This document shows positions 42,215 to 51,011 of a stretch of 64,000 nt of DNA, one piece after another. Within the stretch, counting starts at the first letter, position 1, and the number at the start of each line of letters is the position of its first letter. A model generated the notes under the pieces. It was given only the letters and a program-made list of their open reading frames with translations, did not search any database and had not been told where the DNA came from. The DNA is from an uncultured Clostridia bacterium (GTDB lineage: Bacteria; Bacillota; Clostridia; Christensenellales; Borkfalkiaceae): the NCBI GenBank assembly GCA_944328495.1, contig CALVHR010000003.1, positions 1 through 64,000 on the forward strand. Direction: 5' to 3'. A program made the position numbers and the translations under genes.

Positions 42215-45200
42215 ATGAAGAGGATCATCGTCATTGTTGTGCTGTCGCTGATCGCATTGCTGAGTTTCGGCTGTGCGGCGAAGACCAACAATTTCGAACA
42301 GAGCGAAAAGAGCGGCGCGATCGGCGCATTCACGCAGACGTCGCCTGCCGACGGCGCGCTGGTGGAAACGGCGTCGCCCGCGTTCAGCTGGACGGCGGCG
42401 GACAACGCGGAAACGTACATATTGGAAATTTTTGAGGACGAAGAATGCACCGATTCGGTGTACCGCAAAGCGAACATTGCGGAAAACTCGTTCACGCCGT
42501 CCGCATCGCTGGCGCTTCGCACCGAATATTTCTGGAAAGTTACGGCGGTCAATGCGGATACGCAGAAAGAGGCGGACAATGCGGGGCTTTCTTTCAGCTG
42601 TCAGCTTTCGGCGGAGGACGCGCAGGTGGATATCGACCTCGGCTCGCCGCAGGATTATACGGTCAATGAAACGGGTATGCCCGTCACGGTATCGCTGGAC
42701 ACCGAAAATACGCTGGGCACGGGCACAAAGACGCTCAAACTCAGCTATGAAGAAAACAGCATCGGCTGGGGCATAGTGAGCCGTACGGTCGGCTATTCGA
42801 TGAACGCGGGGGATGCGGTCAAATTCACCTTCCTGTACACGGGCGGTTCGGCTTCGTTCGGAATACGGTTTTTGGAGATGGACAGCGACCTTTGGACGTG
42901 CGACGTCACGGCGACGCAGGGTGCGGGCGTCGTGCATACGGCGGTCGTTCCGTACAGCGCGTTTGCTCTGCGCGAGGATGAATCGTTCGGCGATCATGCG
43001 ATTCAGTTCGATCTTGTGACCCGCATCGATTTCATGATCGAGCAATGCTACGACGGCGGAAGTTTTTACATTGCGGACATATCCAGCGTCAATTACTCCG
43101 ACTATGCGGAAAAGCCCGTTTCGACGGTCGATCTGGGCGAAACGAGCAATTACAGCGTCAATATCGGCGGGGACACCCCCGAATTTGAAGTGGTCGAGAA
43201 TTGGATGGACAGCGGCGAAAAGGCGCTGACCGTTAATTACGGCAAGGATGCTTCGGCGGGTTGGAGCGTTCTGACCAAGCAAGTCGGCGCGCAGATCGTG
43301 TCAGGCACGGACGCGGTGCGGTTCCAGTTCATGTTCACGGGTGCGGCGGCAGACTTTATGCTCCGTTTCCAGGAAGGGGACCGCGATCTCTGGACGGCGA
43401 ACCTGTCCGCACAGAACAACGGCATTTTGCAGACGGTCATGATCCCGTACAGCGATTTTGTCCTGCGCGGCGATGAATCGTTCGGTGACGGGACGGTGCA
43501 GATGGACCGCCTGCTCCGCATCGATTTCACGATCGGCAACGCCTATGCCGAGGGAACGTGCACGTTCAGCAACATTCAGTTTGTAAAGATGTCCGACTAC
43601 GAGGTCGAAGAGGCGGAAATGTGGTTCGACGGCGTGTTCGGAAGCAATATGGTTTTACAGCGCGACGAGCCCGTCACGATCACGGGCGGCGGCGTTGCGA
43701 ACGAAACATATACGCTCCAATTTGACGGAAAGGAGTATTCCGTCACGGCGGACGAGAACGGAAGATGGCAAGCGACGCTCCCGCAAAAGAGTGCGGGCGG
43801 AAACTATACTATCACACTCAGTGACGAAAATGACGTGACCGTTTCAATCGAAAACGTGACATTCGGCGATGTATATTTGTTCTCGGGCCAGTCAAACATG
43901 GCGTTCAAGCTCATGCAGGCGACCGATCCGAAAGGAGATTATGACAACGAAAATTTGCGTCTTTTCTTCCAGGCGGACAATCCGCAGGACACGCCGCAGA
44001 CGTCGCCGCTCAACGCATACTGGAGCGTTTCCAACGAATCGACGGCGCTTGCGACTTCGGCGATCGCGTGGTTTGCGTCCGATATCATCCAGCGCGCGGA
44101 GAGCGTGCCGGTCGGCGTACTGGTTTCGGCGGTGGGCGGCACGTCCATTCAGCAGTGGATGAGCGAAGATGTAGTCATCGGCGACAGAGAGGACAGGTGC
44201 AAGCTGTATAACGGCATGATCGCGCCCCTGCTTCCCATGAACATCAAGGGCATCGTATGGTATCAGGCTTCGGCGGATATTGCGGCGTATGAAATGTACG
44301 GTTCGCAGTTGGAAGCGTTCTTTGACGATCTGCGCGATAAATTCGAATCTCCCGATCTGCCCGTATATCTCGTGCAGTTGCAGGCGTACATCACCGATCT
44401 GAACTGGGCGTACATGCGCGAAGTGCAGGAAGATTTTTGCAAGAGCGCGGAAAATGTTCATCTCGTCGTGACGATGGACGACGGCGAAGCGAACGACATT
44501 CACCCGACGCGCAAATATTATATTGCAGAGCGCGTTGCAAACCTGATCCGTCAGTACACATACGGCACCGTTTCGAATGCGGATATGCCCATGTATTCTT
44601 CGTACGAAGTCGTGGGAAGCGAAATGCAGATCACCTTCGAGAACGGCGCGGGGCTGAAACTGGAAGGCACGGGCGGCTTTGATATCGCGGGTGCGGACCG
44701 CATCTTCTATACGGCGAATGCGGAGATCCGCGACGGGAAGCTCATTCTTTCCTCTCCGTATGTTTCCGCTCCGATGTATGCGAGCTATGAATTTACGGCG
44801 ATGCCGAATACCACGCTGTACAACGGCGCAGGGCTTCCGGTCGGTTCGTTCCGTACCTTTGATTCGTCGGATGATCTGTCGGTGTTCTGGCGGGAAAATC
44901 TGATCGACGCGCAGTATCACGACGCAAACAACCGCGAGTGGACGGTCACGATCGACCGTGAAGATCCGCTCGGCGCGGGAGATGCGCTTTGCATTGCATA
45001 CAACAATGAAAAGGGTGACGGTTGGGGCATTGTCCGCTACCATTACGGTTCTATTTTGGGATTCGGCGATACGATCGCGTTTGCGATGCGCAACACAAAG
45101 CCCAATGTCACGGTCAACCTCCGCATTTGGGAACTGGACGGCGACTGCTGGCAGACGGCGGCAAATCTTCTTGCGGACGGAGACGGAAACGTCTATCTCG

Positions 45201-46834
45201 TATTCAACGATACCAACTTTACTCGCACTTCGGAGAGCTGGGGCGACGGAAAAATCGAATACGGCAGCATTATCAGCTATATCGACGTCGTTATCGGGAA
45301 CTGCTTCGAGGCAGGCGAGTTGTACATTTCGGGAATGCGCACCATCGATGAATCGGAGATCCCCGTCAACGATCCGAATTTGGTCACGTCCTTTGATAAG
45401 CCTTACAATGAAAGCCTTTATTCCACGCAGAGCGGTGCCGGCACGCTTACACTTTCGCATAGCACGGAGAGCGCTATCGGCGCACCCGCGCTCAAGATGG
45501 AACTCGATAATGTTCAGTGGGCGAACGTATTCATTCCTTACCGTACGGATGCGTATGCGGGCAACGCGCTTTCATTCGATATGCTGTACGAAGGCGGCGC
45601 GGCGGAAAAGGTTTCGTTCGTGTTCCAGTTTGACGGGTACCGCAAATACACGCAAACGCTGACTCTTACTTCGGGCGTGAATCATATCACGATCTGGCTG
45701 GAAGACTTTGAAAAGCGCGAGGCGGGCGATGTAGATTTTTCCGCGAATAACCCTTCGCAGCTGACGCAGGTCGGTTTCATTTTCGAAGGAATGTACAGCA
45801 CGGCGACGGCGTATGCGGGCGAGATCCGCTTTGTTACCCAAGACAAACCCGCGCCGGTCGATAAAGAGCTGATCGCAAAATTCGACGGAGAATACGATGC
45901 GGCGCTGTATCAGCCGCAATGCGGCGAGGAAGGGACGCTCACGCTTTCGCACAGCACGGACAGCGATATCGGAGCGCCTGCATTGAAGATAGAGATGCAG
46001 GGGAAAGTCGGCTATGCGAATGCTTTTATCAACTTCACGCCGAGCGAATATGCGGGCAACGCATTGACGTTCGATCTGTTGTACACAGGCGGGACGGAAG
46101 CAAAAATTTCGTTCGTGTTCCAGTTTGACGGGTATCGCAAATACACGCAGACTCTGACGCTTTTCGCGGGGATGAATCATATCACGATCTGGCTGGACGA
46201 TTTTGAAAAGCGTGATGCGGGCGATGTGGATTTTTCCGCGAATACTCCTTCGCAGCTGACACAGGTCGGGTTGATGTTTGAAAACCTGTACAGTGCGGCG
46301 ACGGCATATGTGGGCGAGGTTCGTTTTGCGAATGTAGAAAGGCCTGTTGAGAAGGTATCCGTGATCGACGATTTCGAAAGTTATGACGCATCGAGCTGGA
46401 CGGGCACGCACACCGAAAACAACGAACATCCGCAAATGACGCTCACGAGTGCGGAAGATGAAAAGAGCGGCGGCGAGCACGGAATGCAGCTGCGCTACGT
46501 CAACGCGGGTTACGACACGACGTACATGAAGACGCTTTCGGAGCCTTTGACGGGAACGGAACTTTCTCTGTGGCTCAAAGGACAGCCGAGTTCGACGGTA
46601 TTCCTGTACATTGTTTCGGACGGAGTGACATATAAAAAGACTTTGTCCTCGGCGGACGGAACGGCAGTCACGGCGGAAGGAAGCGTTCATACGTATGCGC
46701 TTGCAAGCTTTTATGCGGACGGGGGCGTTCAGTGGAGCGGCGGAGAGATCGATGGGTTCGGTATCATGATTCAGGATTGGACGCAGTCTTTCGGATACGC
46801 GATGCTGTATGTGGATGACATCGTTCTTTCTTGA
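42215..46834 (+). CDS. Multi-module SASA acetylesterase lipoprotein with six carbohydrate-binding-like modules
   Basis: The 1539-residue lipoprotein (lipobox SFGC, about Cys20) is modular. Approximate layout: a fibronectin-III-like domain 30-135; beta-sandwich type A copies at 139-295 and 300-455; SASA esterase at 469-890 with SGQSNMAF (Ser about 558) and DIHPTRKYY (Asp/His about 761-763); a third type A copy at 893-1055; two near-identical type B modules at 1057-1215 and 1216-1380, sharing FVFQFDGYRKYTQTL; and a type C module at 1382-1539. The type A and C modules resemble CBM11-like sandwiches (paired strands ending DDIVLS). It should deacetylate polysaccharide at the surface while holding it. 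No membrane helix besides the lipid anchor. Terminator follows. Confidence 0.8.
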   Translation: MKRIIVIVVLSLIALLSFGCAAKTNNFEQSEKSGAIGAFTQTSPADGALVETASPAFSWTAADNAETYILEIFEDEECTDSVYRKANIAENSFTPSASLALRTEYFWKVTAVNADTQKEADNAGLSFSCQLSAEDAQVDIDLGSPQDYTVNETGMPVTVSLDTENTLGTGTKTLKLSYEENSIGWGIVSRTVGYSMNAGDAVKFTFLYTGGSASFGIRFLEMDSDLWTCDVTATQGAGVVHTAVVPYSAFALREDESFGDHAIQFDLVTRIDFMIEQCYDGGSFYIADISSVNYSDYAEKPVSTVDLGETSNYSVNIGGDTPEFEVVENWMDSGEKALTVNYGKDASAGWSVLTKQVGAQIVSGTDAVRFQFMFTGAAADFMLRFQEGDRDLWTANLSAQNNGILQTVMIPYSDFVLRGDESFGDGTVQMDRLLRIDFTIGNAYAEGTCTFSNIQFVKMSDYEVEEAEMWFDGVFGSNMVLQRDEPVTITGGGVANETYTLQFDGKEYSVTADENGRWQATLPQKSAGGNYTITLSDENDVTVSIENVTFGDVYLFSGQSNMAFKLMQATDPKGDYDNENLRLFFQADNPQDTPQTSPLNAYWSVSNESTALATSAIAWFASDIIQRAESVPVGVLVSAVGGTSIQQWMSEDVVIGDREDRCKLYNGMIAPLLPMNIKGIVWYQASADIAAYEMYGSQLEAFFDDLRDKFESPDLPVYLVQLQAYITDLNWAYMREVQEDFCKSAENVHLVVTMDDGEANDIHPTRKYYIAERVANLIRQYTYGTVSNADMPMYSSYEVVGSEMQITFENGAGLKLEGTGGFDIAGADRIFYTANAEIRDGKLILSSPYVSAPMYASYEFTAMPNTTLYNGAGLPVGSFRTFDSSDDLSVFWRENLIDAQYHDANNREWTVTIDREDPLGAGDALCIAYNNEKGDGWGIVRYHYGSILGFGDTIAFAMRNTKPNVTVNLRIWELDGDCWQTAANLLADGDGNVYLVFNDTNFTRTSESWGDGKIEYGSIISYIDVVIGNCFEAGELYISGMRTIDESEIPVNDPNLVTSFDKPYNESLYSTQSGAGTLTLSHSTESAIGAPALKMELDNVQWANVFIPYRTDAYAGNALSFDMLYEGGAAEKVSFVFQFDGYRKYTQTLTLTSGVNHITIWLEDFEKREAGDVDFSANNPSQLTQVGFIFEGMYSTATAYAGEIRFVTQDKPAPVDKELIAKFDGEYDAALYQPQCGEEGTLTLSHSTDSDIGAPALKIEMQGKVGYANAFINFTPSEYAGNALTFDLLYTGGTEAKISFVFQFDGYRKYTQTLTLFAGMNHITIWLDDFEKRDAGDVDFSANTPSQLTQVGLMFENLYSAATAYVGEVRFANVERPVEKVSVIDDFESYDASSWTGTHTENNEHPQMTLTSAEDEKSGGEHGMQLRYVNAGYDTTYMKTLSEPLTGTELSLWLKGQPSSTVFLYIVSDGVTYKKTLSSADGTAVTAEGSVHTYALASFYADGGVQWSGGEIDGFGIMIQDWTQSFGYAMLYVDDIVLS

Positions 46835-46865
46835 AAGAAGCAGTGCTGCGCTGAAATAATGTGAT

Positions 46866-46913
46866 AAAAGCGGCGTTTTTCCGCGAAAAGCGGGGAAACG
46901 CCGCTTAGTTTTA
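46866..46913 (+). terminator. Terminator of the second glycan locus
   Basis: AAGCGGCGTTT paired with AAACGCCGCTT around an inner CCGC/GCGG hairpin, followed by AGTTTTA. Confidence 0.75.
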
Positions 46914-46943
46914 TGCGTATTTGCGCAGAAATGCAAGTAATGG

Positions 46944-46972
46944 TTGACAAAAACTTCCTGTGCGTTTATAAT
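46944..46972 (+). promoter_or_regulatory. Promoter of the glycine riboswitch transcript
   Basis: TTGACA (46944-46949) and TATAAT (46967-46972), both consensus, are 17 bp apart and 45 bases ahead of the aptamer. Confidence 0.85.
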
Positions 46973-47016
46973 AGACAAAACAGAAGAATTGCGGATATGT
47001 TCCGCAAAACAAAAAA

Positions 47017-47091
47017 CTCCGGAGAGGCCAAAAAACGGCGCCGAAGGTGTATGCCGCAAGGGCGGCTATCTCTCAGGCAAAAGGACGGAGC
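47017..47091 (+). promoter_or_regulatory. Glycine riboswitch (single aptamer)
   Basis: The sequence carries the glycine aptamer signatures in order: CTCCGGAGAG, GGCGCCGAAGG, a GC-rich variable P3b, CTCTCAGGCAAAAGGAC and closing GGAG that pairs with the opening CTCC. Only one aptamer is visible where many glycine switches have two. It sits upstream of an alanine/glycine:sodium symporter gene, a known target of this riboswitch class. A terminator follows within 12 bases, so control is probably by transcription termination. Confidence 0.9.
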
Positions 47092-47102
47092 GGATCATCC
47101 GC

Positions 47103-47129
47103 GCCGCTTTCGGGCGGCTTTCTTTTTTT
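47103..47129 (+). terminator. Riboswitch expression-platform terminator
   Basis: GCCGC (47103-47107) and GCGGC (47114-47118) form a short stem followed by TTTCTTTTTTT. GGATCATCC just before it can compete for pairing, as expected for a switch. Confidence 0.7.
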
Positions 47130-47142
47130 GGCAAAAGAACAA

Positions 47143-48654
47143 ATGCAGGCTTTTGAAAGGATTATCAACAGCATCGATGATTTTGTGTGGGGGATCCCGC
47201 TCATCGTGCTCATTCTCGGCGCGGGCATTTATTTAACGATACGGCTGATTTTTCTGCCGATCCGCAAGCTGCCGCGCGCGTTTCGGTACATGTTTAAAAA
47301 GGAAGAGGGCGAAGGCGAAGTTTCCAGCTTCGGAGCCCTTTGTACGGCGCTTTCGGCTACCATCGGAACGGGCAATATTGTCGGTGTCGCGACTGCGATC
47401 GTAGCGGGCGGGCCGGGCGCACTTCTTTGGATGTGGCTTGCCGCCTTTTTCGGGATGGCGACCAAATATGCAGAGGGGCTTTTGGCGGTCAAATACCGCA
47501 AGGTGTATGCGGACGGGCATACGCTCGGCGGGCCGTTTTACTACATTGAAAACGGGCTGGGAAGACGCTGGAAATTCTTGGCGATCATATTTGCGGTACT
47601 CGGGATGTGTGTGGGCCTTTTCGGGATCGGCACTTTTTCGCAGGTGAACAGCATCACTTCGGCGGTCGGGAATATTTTTTCGGATGCGCCTACATTTCGT
47701 ATTTTCGGCAGGGAGTACAGCGTTGCTGTCGCCGTTGCGGGCGGGCTTTTGACCGTCGCGGTTGCCCTTGTTTTGCTCGGCGGAGTCAAGCGCATTGCAA
47801 AAGTTTCGGAAGCGGTCGTGCCGTTCATGGTCATTGTATATGTGCTCATCTGCCTGATCATTCTCGTCAGCAATATAACAGCGATCCCTGCGGCTTTGGG
47901 GCAGATCGTTGTGGGCGCATTCAATCCGCGCGCGGTTGCGGGCGGGATCGCGGGGAGCATGCTCGTCGCCATGCAAAAGGGCATTGCGCGCGGGATTTTC
48001 TCCAACGAAGCGGGACTCGGGTCTGCGCCCATTGCTGCTGCCGCGGCAAAGACAAAAGAGCCCGTGCGGCAGGGGCTTGTTTCCATGACGGGAACTTTCC
48101 TCGATACCATTGTCGTATGCACAATGACAGGGCTTGCGATCGTAATTACGGGCGTGTGGAATATTGGATTGGACGGCGTTGACGTGACGATCCGTTCTTT
48201 CAGCGAAGGACTTCCGGGCGTTTTGGGCACGGCAGGACCCGCTATATTGATGGTGTGCCTGATCTTCTTTGCTTTCACGACCATTCTCGGCTGGAATTTT
48301 TACGGGGAGCGGTGTTTGGAATATATTGCGGGAAGGAAACGTTTTGCCATATACGTTTACAGGATTTTGTATATTTTGGCGGTATTCATCGGACCGTATA
48401 TGACGGTTGCTGCGGTATGGACGATCGCGGACATTTTCAATGGTTTAATGGCGATTCCGAATCTTATTGCGCTTCTTTTGCTATCGGGAGTAGTCATTCG
48501 TGAAACGAAGAGCTATTTTACGCGTTATCCGACTATGAAGAGTGCGGACGAAGCTGTGGCATTGGAGATCGGCGACGAAGAAATGGCGCGGGAAGAATGC
48601 GAATCGAGGCAAGAGCCGGAAGGCGGTAAAGAGGACGAAAAGGATTCGTTTTAA
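47143..48654 (+). CDS. Sodium:alanine/glycine symporter (AGCS family)
   Basis: The 503-residue membrane protein has about 11 helices and the AGCS hallmarks: GTGNIVGVATAIVAGGPGALL with WMWLAAFFGMATKYAEG following, GGPFYYIENGLG, and FSNEAGLGSAPIAAAAA. It carries glycine or alanine with Na+. The polar C-terminal 45 residues are Glu-rich. The frame is open back into the riboswitch, so those first 32 codons are false; the ATG at 47143, 13 bases after the terminator T-run, is used, but its ribosome site is weak (AAAAGAA), possibly part of the control. Confidence 0.93.
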   Translation: MQAFERIINSIDDFVWGIPLIVLILGAGIYLTIRLIFLPIRKLPRAFRYMFKKEEGEGEVSSFGALCTALSATIGTGNIVGVATAIVAGGPGALLWMWLAAFFGMATKYAEGLLAVKYRKVYADGHTLGGPFYYIENGLGRRWKFLAIIFAVLGMCVGLFGIGTFSQVNSITSAVGNIFSDAPTFRIFGREYSVAVAVAGGLLTVAVALVLLGGVKRIAKVSEAVVPFMVIVYVLICLIILVSNITAIPAALGQIVVGAFNPRAVAGGIAGSMLVAMQKGIARGIFSNEAGLGSAPIAAAAAKTKEPVRQGLVSMTGTFLDTIVVCTMTGLAIVITGVWNIGLDGVDVTIRSFSEGLPGVLGTAGPAILMVCLIFFAFTTILGWNFYGERCLEYIAGRKRFAIYVYRILYILAVFIGPYMTVAAVWTIADIFNGLMAIPNLIALLLLSGVVIRETKSYFTRYPTMKSADEAVALEIGDEEMAREECESRQEPEGGKEDEKDSF

Positions 48655-48711
48655 AACAGAAAAATTGCGCAAAGTATAAATTGTGCAAAAATAAATAAAA
48701 AGGATGTGTAT

Positions 48712-50178
48712 ATGAGAGAGGATGATACTTCCCTGATCGGGGACTTTGCGGAGGAATCGCCCGCGGCGGAAGAAACGTCGGCAGGACAGGCGGAAGGTCA
48801 TAAGAAACGTGGCTTTTCCAGCAAGATCGGCTTTGTGCTTGCAGCGGCGGGATCCGCGGTAGGCTTGGGAAATCTTTGGAGATTTCCTTATCTTGTAGCG
48901 AAATACGGCGGCGGCATATTTTTGCTTTGCTACATCGTGTTGGCGATCACGGTCGGGTTTACGCTGCTGGTGTTGGAAATTGCCATCGGAAGGCGGACGG
49001 GCAAAGGCGTCATCGGTGCGTTTGCCGAGCTGAACAAAAAATTTAAGTGGTTCGGATTTTTGTGTCTGGCTGTTCCGATCATTATCGTGCCGTATTATTG
49101 CGTGATCGGCGGTTGGGTCACCAAATACATTTGGTCGTTTTTGGTCGGTTCGGAAGGATTGCTCGGTGCGGGAGCGGATACGTCGACATATTTTCTTTCG
49201 TTTATCGAAAATCCTTGGCAGCCGCTCATATTTTTCCTGATTTTCGCGGCGGCGACGATCGCTGTCGTGGTATTCGGCGTGCAGAAGGGAATTGAACGCA
49301 TCAGCAAGATCCTGATGCCGGCGCTTGCCGTGCTGGCGCTGTTTTTGATGATCTATGTCCTTTGTCAGCCGGGAGCTTTCGAGGGCGTGAAGTATTTGTT
49401 TATTCCCGATTTCAGCAAATTCGGGTATGAGACGCTGCTTGCGGCGCTGGGACAGTTGTTTTATTCAATGTCTTTGGCCATGTGTATCATGATCACATAC
49501 GGTTCTTACATGAAAAAGACAGCCAACATCCGCACGTCTGCGCGGCAGATCTCCATTTGCGATACGGCTTTCGCGATCGTTGCGGCGATGATCATCATTC
49601 CTTCCATCTATGCGTTTTCTGCGGATCCGGAAGGGGCTCTTTCGTCGTCGGGTCCGTCCTTGATGTTTATTCAACTTCCGTCCGTGTTCAATAATCTTCC
49701 GGGCGGGCGTTGGATCGGCATGATCTTCTTTATTCTTGTATTTTTTGCGGCGCTCACATCTTCCATCTCGCTGGTGGAAGCGATCGTGGCGGTGCTCCGT
49801 GAAAACTGCAAATTAAAGAGATGGGTTGCTTGTGCGATTGTTTTTGGCGTTATTTTGGTGTTGGGCACGCTTTCGTCGCTTGGATTCGGCGTGTTGAGCG
49901 GAGTGAGCATTACGGCACCTTCCGGTACGAGCTATTCGATTTTGGATATGTTCGATTATCTTTCGAACAGCATTCTGATGCCGATCGTCGCTATCTTGAC
50001 ATGTATCATAGCGGGGTATTTTATCGATCAGAAGATTTTGCCGGAAGAGATCGGAATTCTCAATCAGCGCGGAAGGCTGCGGTATTTCCGCATCATGATC
50101 CGTTATATCGCTCCTGTATGTATGGCGGCGATTTTGATTACGGGCATAGTGTTCAACCTGATTTTGCCGCCGCTGTAA
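48712..50178 (+). CDS. Neurotransmitter:sodium symporter (NSS) family transporter
   Basis: The 488-residue protein has a 35-residue acidic N-terminus, then about 12 membrane helices of the LeuT fold. Helix 1 reads IGFVLAAAGSAVGLGNLWRFPYL, the Na+ and substrate site motif of the family, and helix 6 includes FFSLSLAM-like FYSMSLAMCIMITYGS. Bacterial NSS proteins carry amino acids. The ATG at 48712 is preferred over GTG at 48706 because AAAGGA is 7-8 bases before it. It follows the AGCS gene by 57 bases with no terminator, so the glycine riboswitch may control both. Confidence 0.93.
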   Translation: MREDDTSLIGDFAEESPAAEETSAGQAEGHKKRGFSSKIGFVLAAAGSAVGLGNLWRFPYLVAKYGGGIFLLCYIVLAITVGFTLLVLEIAIGRRTGKGVIGAFAELNKKFKWFGFLCLAVPIIIVPYYCVIGGWVTKYIWSFLVGSEGLLGAGADTSTYFLSFIENPWQPLIFFLIFAAATIAVVVFGVQKGIERISKILMPALAVLALFLMIYVLCQPGAFEGVKYLFIPDFSKFGYETLLAALGQLFYSMSLAMCIMITYGSYMKKTANIRTSARQISICDTAFAIVAAMIIIPSIYAFSADPEGALSSSGPSLMFIQLPSVFNNLPGGRWIGMIFFILVFFAALTSSISLVEAIVAVLRENCKLKRWVACAIVFGVILVLGTLSSLGFGVLSGVSITAPSGTSYSILDMFDYLSNSILMPIVAILTCIIAGYFIDQKILPEEIGILNQRGRLRYFRIMIRYIAPVCMAAILITGIVFNLILPPL

Positions 50179-50189
50179 TTAAACCGTAA

Positions 50190-50235
50190 AAAAATCGCCC
50201 GATTCCGCAAATGTTTGCGGAATCGGGTGATTTTT
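50190..50235 (+). terminator. Terminator after the NSS transporter
   Basis: AAAATCGCCCGATTCCGCAAA pairs with its near-perfect complement (one G-U), followed by TTTTT. It ends the transporter transcript. Confidence 0.9.
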
Positions 50236-50401
50236 ATGTTTGCTCGACAAAAAGGCAAATTTATTACTTAGCATCGCATAAAACATCTGCAAGTTACCGA
50301 AACTAAAAGCATGAGAAAACGTGTTGCGGCGGCGGACGAAACGCGTACGCGCGACGAGCGTGAAAGCTGTTTCGGTGTATTTTCGCCGAGGGAGAACAAA
50401 A

Positions 50402-50920
50402 ATGCAGGGGAATAACGCACAGGGAGTCGGAAAGAACGGGAAGGCCGCTTCGCCGCCCGAGGGCGGAACGACTTCGCCGGGAGGAGTCAACGAGAACTAT
50501 CTCGAATATGTAAAGTCGCTTGCGCCGCCGACAAAACATTTTCATAATTGTATCCGCGCGTTCATGGTCGGAGGACTGATCTGCTGCATCGGACAATTTT
50601 TTCGAGTAATTTTTGAAACGGCGCTGGGGCTTTCGGGCGATATGCTTGCGGGCTCCGTTTCAATGGCGCTGATTTTTCTGGGCTGTCTCCTGACGGGATT
50701 GGGCGTTTATGACCGCATAGGAAAGGAGGCGGGAGCAGGTTCGATCGTGCCGATCACAGGTTTTGCAAATTCGGTCGCTTCGCCCGCCCTTGAATTTAAA
50801 GCGGAAGGAATGATCACGGGGCTTGCGGCGAAAATGTTTACCGTTGCGGGGCCGATCATTGTGTATGGCGTGCTTTCGGGTGCCGCAGTCGGTTTGATCT
50901 ATTATTTTCTCAGCCTTTAA
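50402..50920 (+). CDS. spoVAC: Stage V sporulation protein AC
   Basis: The 172-residue membrane protein belongs to the SpoVAC family, part of the SpoVA channel that moves dipicolinic acid into the developing spore and out at germination. The NCIRAFMVGGLICCIGQFF helix and FANSVASPALEFKAEGMITGLAAKMF block are diagnostic. An N-terminal Gly/Asn/Pro-rich extension of about 30 residues precedes the usual start. No spoVAD or spoVAE follows; the next gene is convergent dapB, so this is an isolated copy. The start at 50402 follows GAGGGAGA. No clear sigma-G promoter was made out by eye. Confidence 0.92.
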   Translation: MQGNNAQGVGKNGKAASPPEGGTTSPGGVNENYLEYVKSLAPPTKHFHNCIRAFMVGGLICCIGQFFRVIFETALGLSGDMLAGSVSMALIFLGCLLTGLGVYDRIGKEAGAGSIVPITGFANSVASPALEFKAEGMITGLAAKMFTVAGPIIVYGVLSGAAVGLIYYFLSL

Positions 50921-50922
50921 AA

Positions 50923-50961
50923 AAGCCTTGGACCAGAATTTTTTCTGTCCAAGGCTCTTTT
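50923..50961. terminator. Bidirectional terminator between spoVAC and dapB
   Basis: AGCCTTGGAC and GTCCAAGGCT form a perfect stem with an A/T-rich loop, A-tract before and T-run after. It serves two convergent units. Confidence 0.85.
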
Positions 50962-51011
50962 ATTTGTTTTTTATTGCCGAAGCAGTCAGGGAAAAATAAT
51001 TCATAAAATTT

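Noticed and set aside
41798..43282. 494-codon antisense frame
   Set aside because: It covers the end of one real gene and the start of another on the plus strand and has shadow composition.
43892..45460. 522-codon antisense frame
   Set aside because: It lies wholly within the multi-module esterase gene and shows no domain.
45572..47059. 495-codon antisense frame
   Set aside because: It spans the esterase end, a terminator and the riboswitch promoter; no support.
47047..47142. Upstream extension of the AGCS symporter frame into the leader
   Set aside because: It runs through the glycine aptamer and the terminator; symporter similarity starts at 47143.
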